Of a stretch of 64,000 bases of DNA, positions 48,001 to 60,000 are shown piece by piece. The stretch is from Limnomonas spitsbergensis. Its lineage: Eukaryota; Chlorophyta; Chlorophyceae; Chlamydomonadales. Where the stretch lies: NCBI GenBank assembly GCA_037349105.1, contig JAYJMM010000019.1:434001-498000 (forward strand). Reading direction: 5' to 3'. The position numbers and the translations under genes are program-made. The notes below the pieces were generated by a model. That model searched no databases. It was not told the origin of the DNA and saw nothing but the letters and a program-made list of their open reading frames with translations. Every line of letters starts with the position of its first letter. Position 1 is the stretch's first letter.

Positions 48001-51000
48001 ATCAGCAACATGCGCTGACCTGCGCTGTTCATGTGGGCGCCGTTCAGCTACAATTCAGCTACAATTCAGCCAAATTCAGCTACATCACGGTGCGAGGGTG
48101 GGTGATCAGGTACGGCCAGATCTGTTGTTTAGGCCACTAGCCGTTGGCCTCTCCAGGTTTGGCCTCCTTCGGCATGGTGGCGGCCGCCCGGCGATCGCCA
48201 CTAATAGGGCGGTGTCCTGCCACGGACACCGCCCTATTAGTATGTTTGCAAGCGGAGCGAGCCCTCTGCAACAAAACACCGCGACCTGTTGTACCTGTTC
48301 TTGGTTGGTGCGGAGGCTGTGACACGCCTCCGAGACCTGTTGTACCTGTTCTTGGTTGGTGCGGAGGCTGTGACGCGCCTCCGAGACCTGTTGTACCTGT
48401 TCTTGGTTGGTGCGGAGGCTGTGACACGCCTCCGAGACCTGTTGTACCTGTTCTTGGTTGGTGCGGAGGCTGTGACACGCCTCCGAGACCTGTTGTACCT
48501 GTTCTTGGTTGGTGCGGAGGCTGTGACACGCCTCCGAGACCTGTTGTACCTGTTCTTGGTTGGTGCGGAGGCTGTGACGCGCCTCCGAGACCTGTTGTAC
48601 CTGTTCTTGGTTGGTGCGGAGGCTGTGACACGCCTCCGAGACCTGTTGTACCTGTTCTTGGTTGGTGCGGAGGCTGTGACACGCCTCCGAGACCTGTTGT
48701 ACCTGTTCTTGGTTGGTGCGGAGGCTGTGACACGCCTCCGAGACCTGTTGTACCTGTTCTTGGTTGGTGCGGAGGCTGTGACACGCCTCCGAGACCTGCA
48801 GTACCTGTTCTTGGGTGGTGCAGCGGGAGTGTCGTGTACACCAAAATATGACAGCACATGGGCAACTTGAATCCCCGCCTGGTGTGTTGGAATTAAGATG
48901 CCAGGCTAGGATGCCAGGCCTTCTACTTGAATCCCGCCTTGTAAATGAATAGTCTTATGGTCGGTGGGCAGCGCAGCAGGGCTGCACCAGGCACTCTCGA
49001 CAACTAGATCTAGATCCTGGTGTCCTTTAGATCTACATCTTTGCTACGGGGGCCTACCTACAGGACCTCCAGAGCAGACATCGTGCGCACGGATGATAAT
49101 ATCTAGATCTGCCGTATATCTAGATCCTGGTGGTGTCTCGATCCCATGTTTTGCTGCACGTGGCCCGTCTGCAGGATCTCACAGAAAAAGGCCGCTCTGA
49201 CCTCAGAGCAGGCATCCTGCGCACGCCGCTAGCACCAATGGAAACCTTTTTGGATGGTGAGGCGCGGGTTTCGGGTTTAGGGGTTGCTGTTGCCAGCCTG
49301 CCTGAGGGGGGCATCCTGCGCATGCCGTTAGCACCAATCGAATTTATCTTGGATGATGAGGGGCAGGGTTAGGGGCTAGAGGTTGCTGTTGTCAGGCTGC
49401 CTAGGTCGGACATCCTGCGCACGCCTTGAGCGTCAGTAGAGATTATCTTGGATGGCAAGGTGTGGGTTTAGGGTTTAGGAGTTTGTGTTTACAGCCTGCC
49501 TTAGGGGGGCATCCCGCGCACGCCTTGAGCGCCAGTAGAGATTATCTTGGATGGCAAGGTGTGGGTTAAGAGTTTAGGAGTTTGTGTTTACAGCCTGCCT
49601 TAGGGGGGCATCCCGCGCACGCCTTGAGCGTCAGTACAGATTATCTTGGATGGCAAGGTGTGGGTTTATGGTTTAGGAGTTTGTGTTTACAGCCTGCCTT
49701 AGGGGGGCATCCCGCGCACGCCTTGAGCGTCAGTAGAGATTATCTTGGATGGCAAGGAGTGGGTCAAGGGTTTAGGAGTTTGTGTTTACAGCCTGCCTTA
49801 GGGGGGCATCCCGCGCACGCCTTGAGCGTCAGTACAGATTATCTTGGATGGCAAGGTGTGGGTCAAGGGTTTAGGAGTTTGTGTTTACAGCCTGCCTTAG
49901 GGGGGGATCCCGCGCACGCCTTGAGCGTCAGTACAGATTATCTTGGATGGCAAGGAGTGGGTCAAAGGTTTAGGAGTTTGTGTTTACAGCCTGCCTTAGG
50001 GGGGCATCCCGCGCACGCCTTGAGCGTCAGTACAGATTATCTTGGATGGCAAGGAGTGGGTCAAGGGTTTAGGAGTTTGTGTTTACAGCCTGCCTTAGGG
50101 GGGCATCCCGCGCACGCCTTGAGCGTCAGTACAGATTATCTTGGATGGCAAGGAGTGGGTCAAGGGTTTAGGAGTTTGTGTTTACAGCCTGCCTTAGGGG
50201 GGCATCCCGCGCACGCCTTGAGCGTCAGTACAGATTATCTTGGATGGCAAGGAGTGGGTCAAGGGTTTAGGAGTTTGTGTTTACAGCCTGCCTTAGGGGG
50301 GCATCCCGCGCACGCCTTGAGCGTCAGTACAGATTGTCTTGGATGGCAAGGTGTGGGTTTAGGGTTTAGGAGTTTGTGTTTACAGCCTGCCTTAGGGGGG
50401 CATCCCGCGCACGCCTTGAGCGTCAGTACAGATTATCTTGGATGGCAAGGAGTGGGTCAAGGGTTTAGGAGTTTGTGTTTACAGCCTGCCTAAGGGGGGC
50501 ATCCCGCGCACGCCTTGAGCGTCAGTACAGATTATCTTGGATGGCAAGGAGTGGGTCAAGGGTTTAGGAGTTTGTGATTACAGCCTGCCTAAGGGGGGCA
50601 TCCCGCGCACGCCTTGAGCGTCAGTACAGATTATCTTGGATGGCAAGGAGTGGGTCAAGGGTTTAGGAGTTTGTGTTTACAGCCTGCCTTAGGGGGGCAT
50701 CCCGCGCACGCCTTAAGCGTCAGTACAGATTATCTTGGATGGCAAGGAGTGGGTCAAGGGTTTAGGAGTTTGTGTTTACAGCCTGCCTAAGGGGGGCATC
50801 CCGCGCACGCCTTGAGCGTCAGTACAGATTATCTTGGATGGCAAGGAGTGGGTCAAGGGTTTAGGAGTTTGTGTTTACAGCCTGCCTAAGGGGGGCATCC
50901 CGCGCACGCCTTGAGCGTCAGTACAGATTATCTTGGATGGCAAGGTGTGGGTCAAGGGTTTAGGAGTTTGTGTTTACAGCCTGCCTTAGGGGGGCATCCC

Positions 51001-54000
51001 GCGCACGCCTTAAGCGTCAGTACAGATTATCTTGGATGGCAAGGAGTGGGTCAAGGGTTTAGGAGTTTGTGTTTACAGCCTGCCTTAGGGGGGCATCCCG
51101 TGCACGCCTTGAGCGCCAGTAGAGATTATCTTGGATGGCAAGGAGTGGGTCAAGGATTTAGGAGTTTGTGTTTACAGCCTGCCTTAGGGGGGCATCCCGC
51201 GCACGCCTTGAGCGTCAGTACAGATTATCTTGGATGGCAAGGAGAGGGTCAAGGGGTTTAGGAGTTTGTGTTTACAGCCTGCCTAAGGGGGGCATCCCGC
51301 GCACGCCTTGAGCGTCAGTACAGATTATCTTGGATGGCAAGGAGTGGGTCAAGGGTTTAGGAGTTTGTGTTTACAGCCTGCCTAAGGGGGGCATCCCGCG
51401 CACGCCTTGAGCGTCAGTACAGATTATCTTGGATGGCAAGGTGTGGGTTTAGGGTTTAGGAGTTTGTGTTTACAGCCTGCCTTAGGGGGGCATCCCGCGC
51501 ACGCCTTGAGCGTCAGTACAGATTATCTTGGATGGCAAGGTGTGGGTTTAGGGTTTAGGAGTTTGTGTTTACAATCTGCCTAAGGGGGGCATCCCGCGCA
51601 CGCCTTGAGCGTCAGTACAGATTATCTTGGATGGCAAGGTGTGGGTTTAGGGTTTAGGAGTTTGTGTTTACAGCCTGTCTAAGGGGGCCATCCTGCGCAC
51701 GCCTTGAGCGCCAGTAGATATTATCTTGGATGGCAAGGTGTGGGTTAAGGGTTTAGGAGTTTGTGTTTACAGCCTGCCTTAGGGGGGCATCCCGCGCACG
51801 CCTTGAGCGTCAGTACAGATTATCTTGGATGGCAAGGTGTGGGTCAAGGGTTAAGGAGTTTGTGTTTACAGCCTGCCTAAGGGGGGCATCCCGCGCACGC
51901 CTTGAGCGTCAGTACAGATTATCTTGGATGGCAAGGTGTGGGTTTAGGGTTTAGGAGTTTGTGTTAACAGCCTGTCTAAGGGGGGCATCCTGCGCACGCC
52001 TTGAGCGCCAGTAGATATTATCTTGGATGGCAAGGTGTGGGTTAAGGTTTCAGGAGTTTGTGTTTACAGCCTGCCTAAGGGGGGCATCCTGCGCATGCCA
52101 TTACCCGGGTGGAGGGTGTGGGCTCCAGGGATTCAGGGTTTGGGGATCCGGGGTGAGTGGGTTTGGATCCCAACATGATATGTGTGTGACTACTGCATAT
52201 CATACTTAATCATACTTAATCAAATTTAATCATACTTAATCATTATTGATCCCTGTACCGCCCTTCACGCCTCATCGCAGATCCTCTGCGTGTGCTGAGG
52301 GCGGTACGCTTCGGCACCCGATTCAGCTTTGAGCTGGAAACGACGCTCGTGGAGGCAGCCTCCAGCAAAGATGTGGGTTTATATTTATGTTCAATTCCAT
52401 TATTTTTAGTTCCTAGCGGCAAATCGTAGATGCTGGAACTGGAGAGCTGTCGTTTAATTAATCAATTCACACTAGCAAACACAAGCATACATCTCTCAGT
52501 CCCTATAGAAGCCAAAGTGCCGCCAAGGAAAACATGTCGTTGCCAGTGGAGGCAGCCTCCAGCAAATGCGTGGATATTTAACCTTAACCACCCAAACCCT
52601 AACCATGCAAACCACTGAAAACCTAACTTCTCAAATCCTAAACACTCAAACCATTGAAACCCTAGCCACTCAAATCCCAGCAAGAGAAGACGCCAGTATC
52701 ACTGAAACTGTGACCACTCAAACCCCAACCACTGAAATCCTGAGCAAATTTCTGCATAACGTAAACTATATACTTCCATAGTGAAGGGTTCACGGAGGAA
52801 GCTGCCCCCCCCCCCCCCTATGGAAATTGCCTTCCTCATTTCACATGTGAGAAACTCGGGTCTATCACGCAGAGTGCTGGAAACAGAAGCACGCAGTTAA
52901 TTTCTAAATGGAGTGGATGGGATGGGTCCTACTGGAGGTGTACTGTATGGAGGTGTCATACAGTAATGGCGCGGATGTGGCTTTGGCCCAGGCTGCGCTG
53001 TTTTTTAACCCACGGGGCGTAGCTTTTTTCTTTTATAAGAGGTGCAACAGAGCACCGAAACACGCACAAAAACTCACGATTAGAAGCGCTAAAGGAAGCT
53101 TCTTATCTCTGTACCTGACAGGTAAACAAACAACGAGTTGCACGCCCATGAAATCAGTATGGGCTTGCTACGGCTCAAACGAAGGTCGTGGATTATGTAA
53201 AATCTGCCACAAATCAAAGCTGCTAATAAAAGGAATGGAACTGTCCCAGATCCCGTACATACAGAAGCTAGATTTTCTGCATTGCATGAAGAAAATCTGG
53301 CACCGCAAGCCCTGCAACCCCGGCCACTGCCCCCCCCCCCCACACACACACACATCATGTGTTGATCCTCAGGTGCGTGTCGCGTTGGCCCAGAAGGTCA
53401 GCAAGGAGCGTATCGGGTCAGAGCTGGAGGGCATGTTCAATGGTACGAGTCCATAGGGGGCTGCCTTCATCGACACATTAGTTTGCTTCCTATTTTCTAT
53501 TTTTGGGGGGGAGTCACGACTGGGGGCCTGAGATACCTCTATGGTATCAGGTCAGAGCTGGAGGGTATGTTCAATGGTACAAATCTCATGACTGGGTGGC
53601 GTGAGATACTTTAAGGGCGTGTTTTACGAAAGGCATCGCCCCTCTGGACGACCTGGGAGACAAAAAGAGTCTTGTTCAACAATACCGTCGCTTATGAGCG
53701 CCTTACCCAGCACCTTGGATTCGACCTTTTATCGTAAGTTAACTTTATCCTAAGTTTATCTTACGTGAGTCAATCTTATATTATCTTACTTTACCGTAGA
53801 ACCGGAAAGGGTTCGCGCACCCTGGATTTGAGTATTTATGCAAATCGTCCGTGCAGGCAAATAAGCCAGGTGTCCGCGCAGCGCATATAGTGCGCAGCAG
53901 CCAATTTGAGCAACTTATTGTATTTTCTGTGTGCGCAGCCGATACGATCTTATAAATACAGGTCCGCGCAGCTACCAAAACAACAACTTTGCGCAAGGCA

Positions 54001-57000
54001 TATATACGGTAGTCGGAAGAAGAAGAGACCGACTGCCCTGAACTAAACAGCCCTCCTTGAAGGTGCTGCTAGATAGGCGACAGTACCGTTATGCCGACTA
54101 TTGAACAGAATCTTGCTTATTTGGTACCAGTAATTAGTCCGCGCACCCGCCCACATATTGTGTGGGGTCTTTGACTGCCAAGTTTGCGCAGCAGGACTTT
54201 TTGAATTATTTTCACCGCGCATGCTGTTCGCGCAGCCCCCCAAAATAATTAATTGAACGCGTAGTGAAACCGGCTCTGCGGTATCTTAAGTTTATCTGAA
54301 GTTCACTTAATCAGGTTCCGCGGCTATTTTCAAAAGGCGTCGCCCCTGAAATACCCGGAAGACTGCTAAAGCATGGTTCAGGATACCGCATATACAGAGT
54401 GCCGTCCCGTACACCTAGGATTGTCAATGTTGATCAGCCCTCCGGGTATTTTCATTGTTTGATGATATTTGCAGGTGGGGGGGGGATTTCATTGTTTGTC
54501 AACATTCGGAGGGGGGGGGTGATCTTCCACCCAACGCCCAACTCCAAATTGAGTCTGAGCAATTCCAACCAGCCTCCATTTCCGAGAAGCTTGCGAACAG
54601 CCTCCATTTCCGAGTAGCTTACAAACAGCCTATATTTCTGAAGCCACTTGGTGCTGCCCCGAACAAGCCATGGTCCTGTAACTTCCATTTAGCTACAGTT
54701 ATAATCCCAGCTGGCACTATCTCGCGTGTGCAGGCTCTGACCTTGTAGCTTCCGTGCAGCTTCTCTCATTATGCCCAGCAGAAACTGCCCCATACAGGCC
54801 TTGGCCCTGCAGCTACCGTGTAGCTACCGTGCAGCTTTATTCCCAGCTTGCACTCTCCCGCGCAGGCCCTGACCCTGTAGCTTCCGTGCGGCTTCTGGAC
54901 CGCCTCAACCTCTTCTCGACGGTGTTCGCGCTGCCCAAGGAGCAGATCCAGCAGCTTCCAAGCAGCTCCATGTATGCCAGCGCATGCGGAAGCTGCATGG
55001 AAGCTGCCGCCAGCCTGGCATCGTCGCTGGGCCTGCAGCTGAATGCGGAGGAACGCCGTTTTTTGCTCATGGCGGCATTGCTGCTGCCTCTAAGGCGGAT
55101 GCAGGTGACACAAACAACCTAAAACATAATACATCCATAGCTGTTTATAAACAAAAAAACGCATTTGAAATGAAAATTAAAAACAGTGTTGCTGATAGGG
55201 TTTGGGGTCGAAAGATGGTGGTTCATGGATTAGAGTATGTTGGGTGGTTGAGGAGGAGCGCCGCTTCTTTCTCGTGGTGGCGCTACTGCTTCCACTTCGG
55301 CGGATGCAGGTGACGCGAAAAATCGTTGTTGCTTGAGTTTGGGGGTCAAGATCGTGTTTCATGGATTGAAGTAATGGGGTGCATGAGGAGGAGGTGCACT
55401 TTTTGCTGTTGGCAGCGCTGCTTCTGCCTCTAAGGTGAATGCAGCTGACACAAATATTGTTGCTGCTTGGGTTGGAGGTTTAAGGATCGTGTTTCATGGA
55501 TTGAAGCATTTTTGGTGGATGAGGAAGAGCTGTGCTTCTTTCTCGTGGCCGTCATCGGAGAGAGCATTGGCTAAACTAAGCCCGCTGGCTATGGCATTTT
55601 GTGTCACTCATTGTTGACCAGCATTGACCAATAAGGCAAGCCCACTCCTGCGCTCCTCTTGCCTCCTAAACAGAAGAGCCCATGCCAGCCCATGCCAGCC
55701 CATGCCAGCCCATGCCAGCCACGATATTCATCGTCCGAGAGAGCTTCAACAGTTGTCACACGTTGTCAGCCACCAATGACCGTCAAGGCCACCCTATCCT
55801 ATGTTTTGCGCAGGTGCCCGGAGCCAAAGGCAGGCCCGCCCCCCCGCCATGACCTGCATTGTATGAGAGAGCATGGACTTGCGTATCCCGCGGTCAACCC
55901 CTACTGACCAATTAGGATCCCTTATCTGACCTCATCTCTCTCCTTTTGTGCAGGTGCCCGGAGCCAAAGGCAAGCCCACCCCTGCCACGACCTTCATCAT
56001 CCGAGAGAGCATCAAGTGGCGGGCAAAGGACGCAGAGATGACCATTGCATTGCACGAAGCGGTAAGGATGCAAGGTGATACCTTTCATGCTGCACAAAGC
56101 TTCTGTTGCTTTCTATTACCGGTGTGCATTGATTTAAACGAATAATCTATTTTATTCGCATGAAGTGGCGTAATTAGGACTTGGCGATAACAACCGCGTT
56201 GCTCAAGGTGGTGAGGACATGCAGTACATTCAATATTTGAATTGCCTTTTGGGCTGCTTGTCAGCGATAGAAAAACAGCACATTTGATGCGATAGAAAAG
56301 CGGCACATTATGTGTTGCTTATATATCGCATCAAATGTCGTGGTAAGGACGCGGAGACGGCGATCGTGTCAAATTGTGGCTGGCTGTTTTGGGGGGGGGC
56401 GCGTGGGGGAGGGGGGCGTAATGTACTGCACCAAGTTGGGAGGGGAGAGTAGTATTGTATCACCTCGGACAGATCCTAGGACAGGTGGCGCGCGCAGTAC
56501 ATTTGAAGGGGGGCAGCTGTCCTCGCTGGTGAGTGCATTTGCCTGGTTGCCTGTTGGGAGCACTGTTGATTTGGGAGGCCTGCGTGTCACCCTTGAGGCT
56601 TGCGCTGCTTGACTCGACGGAATCATATACAAGATGCAAAATGACGTCTGTTTTGCTTATTTTCGCCATTTGTATTGCAGACTTGCATGTACCGGCAGGG
56701 GGACCGGTATGCATGTGACGAAAATGCATGTTTTTTTTCTAAAGCGGCGGCTTTTGTTAGTATGGCAGTGTGTCACTTTGCAACCCGATACATCCCTCCT
56801 GAACCTGAAACTTGAAACCTTGAGCCATTCACCCTCTTGTGCCTTGGCTTTTTCAGAATTGTCGTGAATAGCAACTTACTGCTTCCCCAGCTTGTAGATT
56901 TGCGGTAATTCCTTAGCTTGTGGATTATTGTCGCCCCATAGTATTCCAGCTTGCATTTATTCTTTAAACTTGTAAGCTTGCAGTTGCTTATACCTCTCTG

Positions 57001-60000
57001 CTTCTCCAGCCTGCGGTTATTTTGTACTAATTGCCCCCTCTGATTTGCAATGACTAGCGCCTCTCCATGCTCAGGCCGAGGAGCTTCTTGGAGTTACGAG
57101 TGTGACTCTCCATATCACAAACTTGCAGTTGATTCAGTTATTTCAGTTCCTGGTGCCTCTCCTTGCTCAGGCTGAGGAGCTCCTTGCAATTATGTCTTTA
57201 TCTTTCATTCCCTCCCCTTCTGATCCTGCAGTTTTTGCAGTTACATGTGCCTCTTCTCAGTCATGCAGAGGATCTCCCAGTGATGTCCCTAGGTGTGACG
57301 CTCCATCTTCCCAGCTTGCAGTTACTGCAGTTACTTGCGCCTCTCCGTGTGCGAGCTGAGGAGAATATATATCAGTCGTGTTTGACTGTCCATCTTCCCA
57401 GCTTGGACTTCACTTACCGACCTTGCTTGTGCTGCTCCCTGCGTAGGCTGAGGAGCTCCTATCTGTTAACGATCTGCTGACTTCTGACGGTGCATCGTCA
57501 GGAGAGAAAGTCAAGGTGGTCCTGGGACTGACCATTAGGAAACTGAAGCAACATTGGAGGCTGGGTGAGTGAAGTGGAGGGGGAGGGGAGAGAGGCAGTG
57601 GTAAGGATGGGAGGAGGGAGAGAGGAGGGATGGGGGGGGGGGGGGGGAATGGTTTGGGGGGGAGGGGGGCAGGGGGAGACAAGGGGAGGGGAAGGTTGGA
57701 TGGGAGAGGAGGAGGAGGCAGTGGTTGGAGCGGGAGGGTGGGGGAGGAGTCGAGGGAGAGAAGGGTGGGGGGGGAGGGGAGATAAGAGGGGAGGGGAGAG
57801 GACGGAATGGGAGATAGGAGGGGAGGATAGGAGGAAGGACGGTGGGGAGGAAGGGAGGGGGGGAAGGACGGTGGGGAGGAAGGGAGGGGAGGAAGGGAGG
57901 GGGGGAAGGGGTGGGGAGGAAGGGAGGGGGGGAAGGGGTGGGGAGGGAAGAAATGTGAGTGGGTGAGTGTTTTACTCTAATAGGAGAGATGGATGTCGAG
58001 GGGTCAAATCTAGAAAAGAAATCTAGGAGGGCCTACAGCTGGTGGCCTGAGCAGCGGGCTTGCTGAAAAACTAAGTCAAGCCGTGTGTTGGTCGTGAAGT
58101 GGCTGAATGGTAGCTTGAGCCAGTAGGCAAATTTGTGCCCCGATCCCTCGCTTTCCCTACCCTGATTTGATCTGCCTACAGCGCAGCAGTCAATTTTCCA
58201 AGGAAAGAATTCGAATTTAAAAAACAGCTAGCGCTTTAAGAGCATGAGCTCGCATGCAGAAAGAAGTAAACGGCTCGAGAAAACGAGAGGGACTGCAAAA
58301 TCGAAACACCGTTCCCTCCTGCGCTGCTACTCTTTCCTACCCTACCCTGCCCGCCCCACACCTGACTGCCTTGTCCTGATGTCAGTGCTTAATGCACAAC
58401 AGACTTCAATCCCTGGAAGACACCACCGGTGACCAGGATTCAAAAACTGGGTTTACCTCTAGCCCAAGGCAGGCTTTATCCTGATGCAGCTGCTTCGAAT
58501 GCAGCTGCTGTAGATTCGAAACACACACCAAAAACTGCATTCAGAGAACGCCTTTCTCTACCCTTGTCAGGCGCTGTCCTGACAATGCTGGCAGCGCTGA
58601 TCATGATAGTGATCATAACGCTGCTGATGGTGATACGTAGTTACGCGAAAAATAAGTAAATAAGACTTCACCCAACCGTAGCTGTTAATCCAAAAACTAT
58701 TTGAAATTCACACAATTCAAATTTCCCCCCTCCCCTGTTTGTCAGGCGTCATCCTGATGCCGCTGCTGACCATGCCGTGCGCCGCACCCCTCGGCGGCGA
58801 GCAGACAACGTCCACCTCCTCCCCTGCCTCCGCCGCCCGCGGGACCGCGAGGGGCGAGCTGCCCTCAGGGGGACTGGAGGCGGTGCAGCTGGTGCTGACC
58901 TCTGCCGCTGCGTTCGGGCTGGAGGACTGCTGGCAATGGAAGTCACTACTGGATGGGAAGCAGGTGGGAGGTAGCGTAGGTTTGATATGCCTTCCCTCAG
59001 GGAGTGAAATAACGATCTCTGTGTATGCTGCCCTCGGGGCAAGTTATTGACCAAAACTGTTGATTTCTGACTGAAAACTGGCGTCGGCAATCGATAATTA
59101 GCATATTCATGGATCCCTCAAACCCCAAACAACGTTAAGTACGAGGAAAGGCCAAGGAAAGCTACAGTAGTCGTTAATTTAGTTATTTAGTAACCGGTAT
59201 AGGTGTAGGGCTGCTGGCGGCCTCTTTAAAGACTTAGTTATGCTTCAGCATTTATTATGTAGTTTGTTGACACACTAGCCATCTAGCTTAAGGGTTTTAA
59301 CTATTAAAATGGTTAAGGTTCCAATTGAAATGGTTTAGAGGTAAGAGTTCACTTATCACTGTTCCGAGATTTCAGCAGCTATGACAAGACGCAGGTGGGC
59401 AACTGTGCTTATTTGACTGTGCACCACGCATCTTCAGGCTCATGGGTTTTAGTGTTAGGGTTTTTAGGGTGCATGTGAGAGTGTGGATGGGTAATAAGCG
59501 CCAACCACTCAACAGCTGAGGTCACCGTATGTTTGTGTGGAGGGGAGAAGAAGGAAAGGAGGAAACAGGGGAGAGGCTGGCTTTCTGGGGACGACGCTCT
59601 TACAGGAACAAGGCTGAATGGTAGCTGAATGGTAACTGAACCGTAGCTTCCAGTTGTTATCAGGAGACACTGGGTGGCCAGGCTAATTTATGTGTGTGAC
59701 TCAGGCACTGTTCAGCTCCTCCCTGGGTCGGCGGCCATGCTCCCTGATAGCCAGATGAGGATATGGCTGATGTCCCTCACTGTTCTCGTAAGCTTGATTC
59801 AACCACGATTCAGCCTAGCCAAGATCCACTGCTGTGGGGGACTGGCACACGACACTAGTTGGCATCAGCTGACCTGGACCCTAAACCTTCAACCCACCCT
59901 TCACCCTGAATATCTCAGCTGAAACCCTTAACCTTCACCCAAAACCCTTAAGTCTTAATCCTGAGCCATTGAACCTAAGCCTTCAAATTTGCGCAGCCCT

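Noticed and set aside
48137..48870. Repetitive frames over the 51-bp array on both strands
   Set aside because: They are artefacts of a unit length divisible by three without stops, lying within CCA intron 4.
49582..51261. Repetitive protein-like frame with a 33-residue period
   Set aside because: The 99-bp unit is an amplified exon end plus intron; the frame has no independent start or homology.
53628..54430. LTR retroelement
   Set aside because: The flanking direct repeats are weak and short, with no primer-binding site or coding sequence; local duplication explains them as well.
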